From contig JAFUTU010000042.1 in the NCBI GenBank assembly GCA_017484095.1, positions 1 through 64,000 of the forward strand: a DNA stretch of 64,000 nt, read 5' to 3'. A program made the position numbers and the translations under genes. The notes below the pieces were generated by a model, which had not been told where the DNA came from, did not search any database, and saw only the letters and a program-made list of their open reading frames with translations. Source of the DNA: Ruminococcus sp. (GTDB lineage: Bacteria; Bacillota; Clostridia; Oscillospirales; Ruminococcaceae). The number at the start of each line of letters is the position of its first letter. Position 1 is the stretch's first letter. Of the stretch, positions 61,067 to 64,000 are shown in pieces.

Positions 61067-64000
61067 TTAGTCTGAAACTTCTGAGCTGTCATATATCAGC
61101 TCTCCGAGCGTTTCAAAAAGCCGCTCGGGGTCAACAGGCTTAGATAAGTGCGCATTCATACCCGCCTGTAAAGACAGCTGTACGTCTTCGTCAAAGGCAT
61201 TTGCTGTCATCGCGATGATCGGGATACTTTTAGCGTCTGTCCTGTTGAGTGAACGAATTGCTTTTGCAGCTCCGAGTCCGTCTAGCACAGGCATACGCAC
61301 GTCCATCAAGACGGCATCGTAATATCCGCGTTCACTTTTCAGAAATTTGTCTACTGCCATCTGCCCGTTTTCAGCGTGCTCGACCAGCATACCCTTCATG
61401 CCAAGAAGCTGCTTGACTATCTCAGCATTTATAAATAAGTCCTCTGCAAGGAGTATCCTGCGCCCGGTCAGTTCAGCCTTAGGGCGGTCTTTAACGGTGT
61501 TATTTCGTAAATCCATGACATTCCGAAATACAGAAATAACACTTGAAGCGAACAGCGGCTTTGACATGAAACTGTCTACGCCCGCTTCATAAGCATTCTC
61601 TTTTATGTCGTCCCAGCTGTATGCAGTCATTATTATTACCGCCGTCCCTGTGCCGATAATATCGCGTATCTCTCTTATAAGCTCTAAGCTGTTCTTATCA
61701 TCAAGCTTACTGTCGGCTACGATAAGATTGTACGCCTCGCGTCTGGCTGAGTTTAATTGTATCATTTCAATTGCTGTCTTTCCGCTATCTGCTGTATCAG
61801 CAGAGATGCCTACCTCAAGCATTACAGCCGCGGCGTGTTCTCTTGAAAAACTGTCTTCGTCAATGATGAGCGCTTTTATCTCATGCGGCTTGAAGTTTTC
61901 GAGAGCGGCGCTCTTGTGCTCGCTGCTGCGAAGCGTGATCGTTACTGTAAACTCCGTTCCTACGCCCTTTTCCGACGTAACAGATATATCGCCGTTCATA
62001 AGGTCAACAATATTCTTTGTAATAGCCATTCCCAGACCTGTTGAACCGGATTTATGTGCCTGATTTTCATTTTCCTGAGAAAAGGCATCGAATATTTTAG
62101 GCAGGTATTTTTCGTCCATGCCCGCGCCCGTGTCCTTTATGACAAAGCGCAATGTGCTCTGCCCTTCAAATTCCGCTATTTGTTCCACTAAAAAGCTGAC
62201 TTCTCCCGGTGCAGCTGTAAACTTTACCGCATTGCCCAATGTATTTATCAAGACCTGTTTGAGCTTCATTACATCGCCTATATAATGCTCATGTACATGG
62301 CCGCTTACTCTGCATTTATAGTTCAGCCCGTGTTCCTGACATTGCGAATCTATCATCGTGTTTATCTGTTCAAGCATTTCGGAAAACGAAAATTCCTCGT
62401 TCTTTAATGTCATACGCCCGCTTTCGATCCTGCTCATATCTAAAATATCATTGATAAGCTTTAGCAGATGATGTGTGCTGGCGTCGATTTTTTCAAGATA
62501 ACCGCGGATACGGTCTGGAAGCTCGGGGTCTTTCAAAGCTATGTTGTTTAAGCCGATTATAGCATTCATAGGAGTTCTTATCTCATGGCTCATGCTGGAA
62601 AGAAACGAGGTTTTTGCCGCATTTGCCTGATTTGCAGCTTCGAGCGCCATACGCAGGTGCTCATTAAGAGTCATATGCTCCTTCTGTATCTTGGTGGTAT
62701 CGCTTTTCAGCAGAATATAAAACTGTGCCTCTGGATCAATGCTGTAAAAATCGAACTGCTTGTAATATATCTCTCCTCCCATTTCGATAGCTATATTGAC
62801 AATATACGGTTCCTTGATCTTCAGCTGTTTTCCTACCGTTTCAAGGCTCAGAGCCTTTATCGCCTCTGATTTTTGCTCATCATCTCCCGAAAGCACCGGA
62901 AATATCTGATTGTCAAGATATGAACTGTAATCTCCGTGATTCGAGGTGGGAAAAATGCTGCCGTGTTTGACCTTAGCAGCTTCACCGATGGTGACGCCAT
63001 ACTGACCATCTACTAAATATGCGACCATATCAAATTTCTCGGCGAGTATCTTATCCGTCAGCGTGTCTTTTACCTTTTCACTGTTGCACTCCCGCTCTGT
63101 AATAAAAGCAACAACATCGCCATTCAGCGGATGACGGGTAATTGCCGCAGAAATATTTACAAAGCACGCTCTTCCGTCGCTGCGTATCGAATAAAGTATC
63201 TGCGATACATTAGTGACCCCTTCCAGATAGCCTGACTTTAGTCTTTCCTTATCAAAAAGCTTTAAGAACTGCGCCCGTTCCGAGGAGATAGGAAAATGAG
63301 CTGCCCTGAGCCGCACGGCTTCCGAATAGGAATGACTCGGAGAATCCGTATCAAACAGATCGTTTCCTTTTATCTCCTCAAAGCTGTTTTTGGTGAGATC
63401 GACCCGCATATTTGACAATGTTTTGTTGCTGAGCTGATAGAAGTTGTTTCCAAGGCTGGAATATGTACTTCTCAAGCGTTCCTCATGCTCCTTGAGAGCT
63501 GTCACATCATTATAGGTACAATATATATAGCTTTCGCCGAAATCGTCGATAAAAGCATAATGAACGTTACACCACACAGTATTACGCTTAGCCGTTATCT
63601 TCCGGATAGTCAATATGCTGCTGCCGTCGTATGCTACACGACGCTCCATCATACTTCTTACCAGAGGACGGTCCTCCGCGACCGTAGTCTTATAAAAGCC
63701 CATACCAGATATCATCGTCTTAGCCTGAAAGATCGAGCATTCCATCATCTTTGCAAAATCCTCAGACACAAACACAGGTTCAAATCTTCCGTTATCGTGC
63801 TTTTGAATAAGCACGGAATTATTCTTCATCTGGCGGATATTGCGAAAAAAATGCTCCTTTGCATCTCTCGAGGCGTAATTTGTGATGTTTGTCAGATAGA
63901 ATCCGGCATATGGTGCGGGCAGACCATAGATAGGCTCAAAATACAGATGAAGATTTACCATTGGCATATAGGTGACAAACGGGTAAGGCTCCTCCGTGAT
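61067..64000 (-). CDS. Hybrid histidine kinase with two receivers (5' end outside window)
   Basis: At least 977 residues; the frame runs open to base 64000, so the start lies beyond. PAS-like regions resemble those of the 54261 paralogue (DFAKMMECSIFQAK, HYAFIDDFGESYIY). HisKA has SSMSHEIRTPMN, HATPase has NAVKFT, KDTGAGMD and GSTGLGMAIT. Receiver 1 keeps Asp residues in LIIDEDSFS and LIVADSKLDDKNS but is divergent; receiver 2 is canonical (LLAEDLFINAE, VLMDVRMPVLDG). It lies in one unit with the degenerate GGDEF-EAL gene. Confidence 0.92.
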   Translation of the reverse strand: MTEEPYPFVTYMPMVNLHLYFEPIYGLPAPYAGFYLTNITNYASRDAKEHFFRNIRQMKNNSVLIQKHDNGRFEPVFVSEDFAKMMECSIFQAKTMISGMGFYKTTVAEDRPLVRSMMERRVAYDGSSILTIRKITAKRNTVWCNVHYAFIDDFGESYIYCTYNDVTALKEHEERLRSTYSSLGNNFYQLSNKTLSNMRVDLTKNSFEEIKGNDLFDTDSPSHSYSEAVRLRAAHFPISSERAQFLKLFDKERLKSGYLEGVTNVSQILYSIRSDGRACFVNISAAITRHPLNGDVVAFITERECNSEKVKDTLTDKILAEKFDMVAYLVDGQYGVTIGEAAKVKHGSIFPTSNHGDYSSYLDNQIFPVLSGDDEQKSEAIKALSLETVGKQLKIKEPYIVNIAIEMGGEIYYKQFDFYSIDPEAQFYILLKSDTTKIQKEHMTLNEHLRMALEAANQANAAKTSFLSSMSHEIRTPMNAIIGLNNIALKDPELPDRIRGYLEKIDASTHHLLKLINDILDMSRIESGRMTLKNEEFSFSEMLEQINTMIDSQCQEHGLNYKCRVSGHVHEHYIGDVMKLKQVLINTLGNAVKFTAAPGEVSFLVEQIAEFEGQSTLRFVIKDTGAGMDEKYLPKIFDAFSQENENQAHKSGSTGLGMAITKNIVDLMNGDISVTSEKGVGTEFTVTITLRSSEHKSAALENFKPHEIKALIIDEDSFSREHAAAVMLEVGISADTADSGKTAIEMIQLNSARREAYNLIVADSKLDDKNSLELIREIRDIIGTGTAVIIMTAYSWDDIKENAYEAGVDSFMSKPLFASSVISVFRNVMDLRNNTVKDRPKAELTGRRILLAEDLFINAEIVKQLLGMKGMLVEHAENGQMAVDKFLKSERGYYDAVLMDVRMPVLDGLGAAKAIRSLNRTDAKSIPIIAMTANAFDEDVQLSLQAGMNAHLSKPVDPERLFETLGELIYDSSEVSD

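Overview
The window looks like chromosome of a Gram-positive clostridial bacterium, most plausibly a Ruminococcus-like member of the Oscillospiraceae. The basis is the gene order (rnc-smc-ftsY, nadD-yqeK-rsfS, aroQ-M24 peptidase-efp), FADH2-type TrmFO, near-consensus TTGACA-17-TATAAT promoters, strong GGAGG ribosome binding sites, a GH51 arabinofuranosidase and a large c-di-GMP/phosphorelay set. The genus is an inference. Almost everything is on the minus strand; only abfA, metA and the REC-GGDEF-EAL/HPt pair lie on plus.

1-28 kb is housekeeping: an FMN riboswitch with its terminator (target gene lies left of the window), efp, an M24 peptidase, aroQ, yqeG, rpsU, leuS, rsfS-yqeK-nadD-yhbY-rdgB, ftsY-smc-radical SAM-rnc-plsX, trmFO, topA, dprA, a SpoU methyltransferase, infC-rpmI-rplT behind an L20-leader-like attenuator, pepF and a WG-repeat lipoprotein. 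infC seems to start at a rare AUA codon. 28-32.5 kb holds an AlkZ-related-like protein, a decayed VWA gene, a uracil permease and abfA.

32.5-44.3 kb is the most interesting part. One eight-gene transcription unit encodes a cystathionine lyase/synthase, a cysteine synthase-family enzyme, two small NifX-like proteins, a NifB-like radical SAM protein, a NifH-like reductase and a NifD/NifK-like pair. Next to it are a LacI-family regulator, metA (Glu111, hence acetyltransferase) and metY. A palindrome of consensus GTGAYAACGTTRTCAC lies at exactly the same distance upstream of the -35 box of both the eight-gene operon and metY, each with a second copy about ten helical turns further up; a weaker copy sits in the lacI core promoter. 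I infer a nitrogenase-like sulfur-salvage regulon resembling methylthio-alkane reductase: the reductase frees a thiol, MetA makes O-acetylhomoserine, MetY makes methionine or homocysteine, and the two PLP enzymes pass sulfur on to cysteine. A short promoter-hairpin-terminator unit upstream of metY is a candidate small RNA.

44.2-50.3 kb is accessory and partly decayed: a 42-residue membrane peptide, a probable immunity protein, an Rhs/Hint toxin tail, an operon of small membrane proteins with an aldo/keto reductase and GNAT acetyltransferase under an operator-like palindrome, a truncated DUF454 gene and an ABC ATPase remnant. 50.3-64 kb is a signalling island: a diguanylate cyclase, three hybrid histidine kinases (one cut by the window edge), a REC-GGDEF-EAL protein with a degenerate GGDEF, an HPt protein, and a PAS-GGDEF-EAL protein in which both catalytic motifs are degenerate. 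No tRNA, rRNA, CRISPR array or intact insertion sequence was found.
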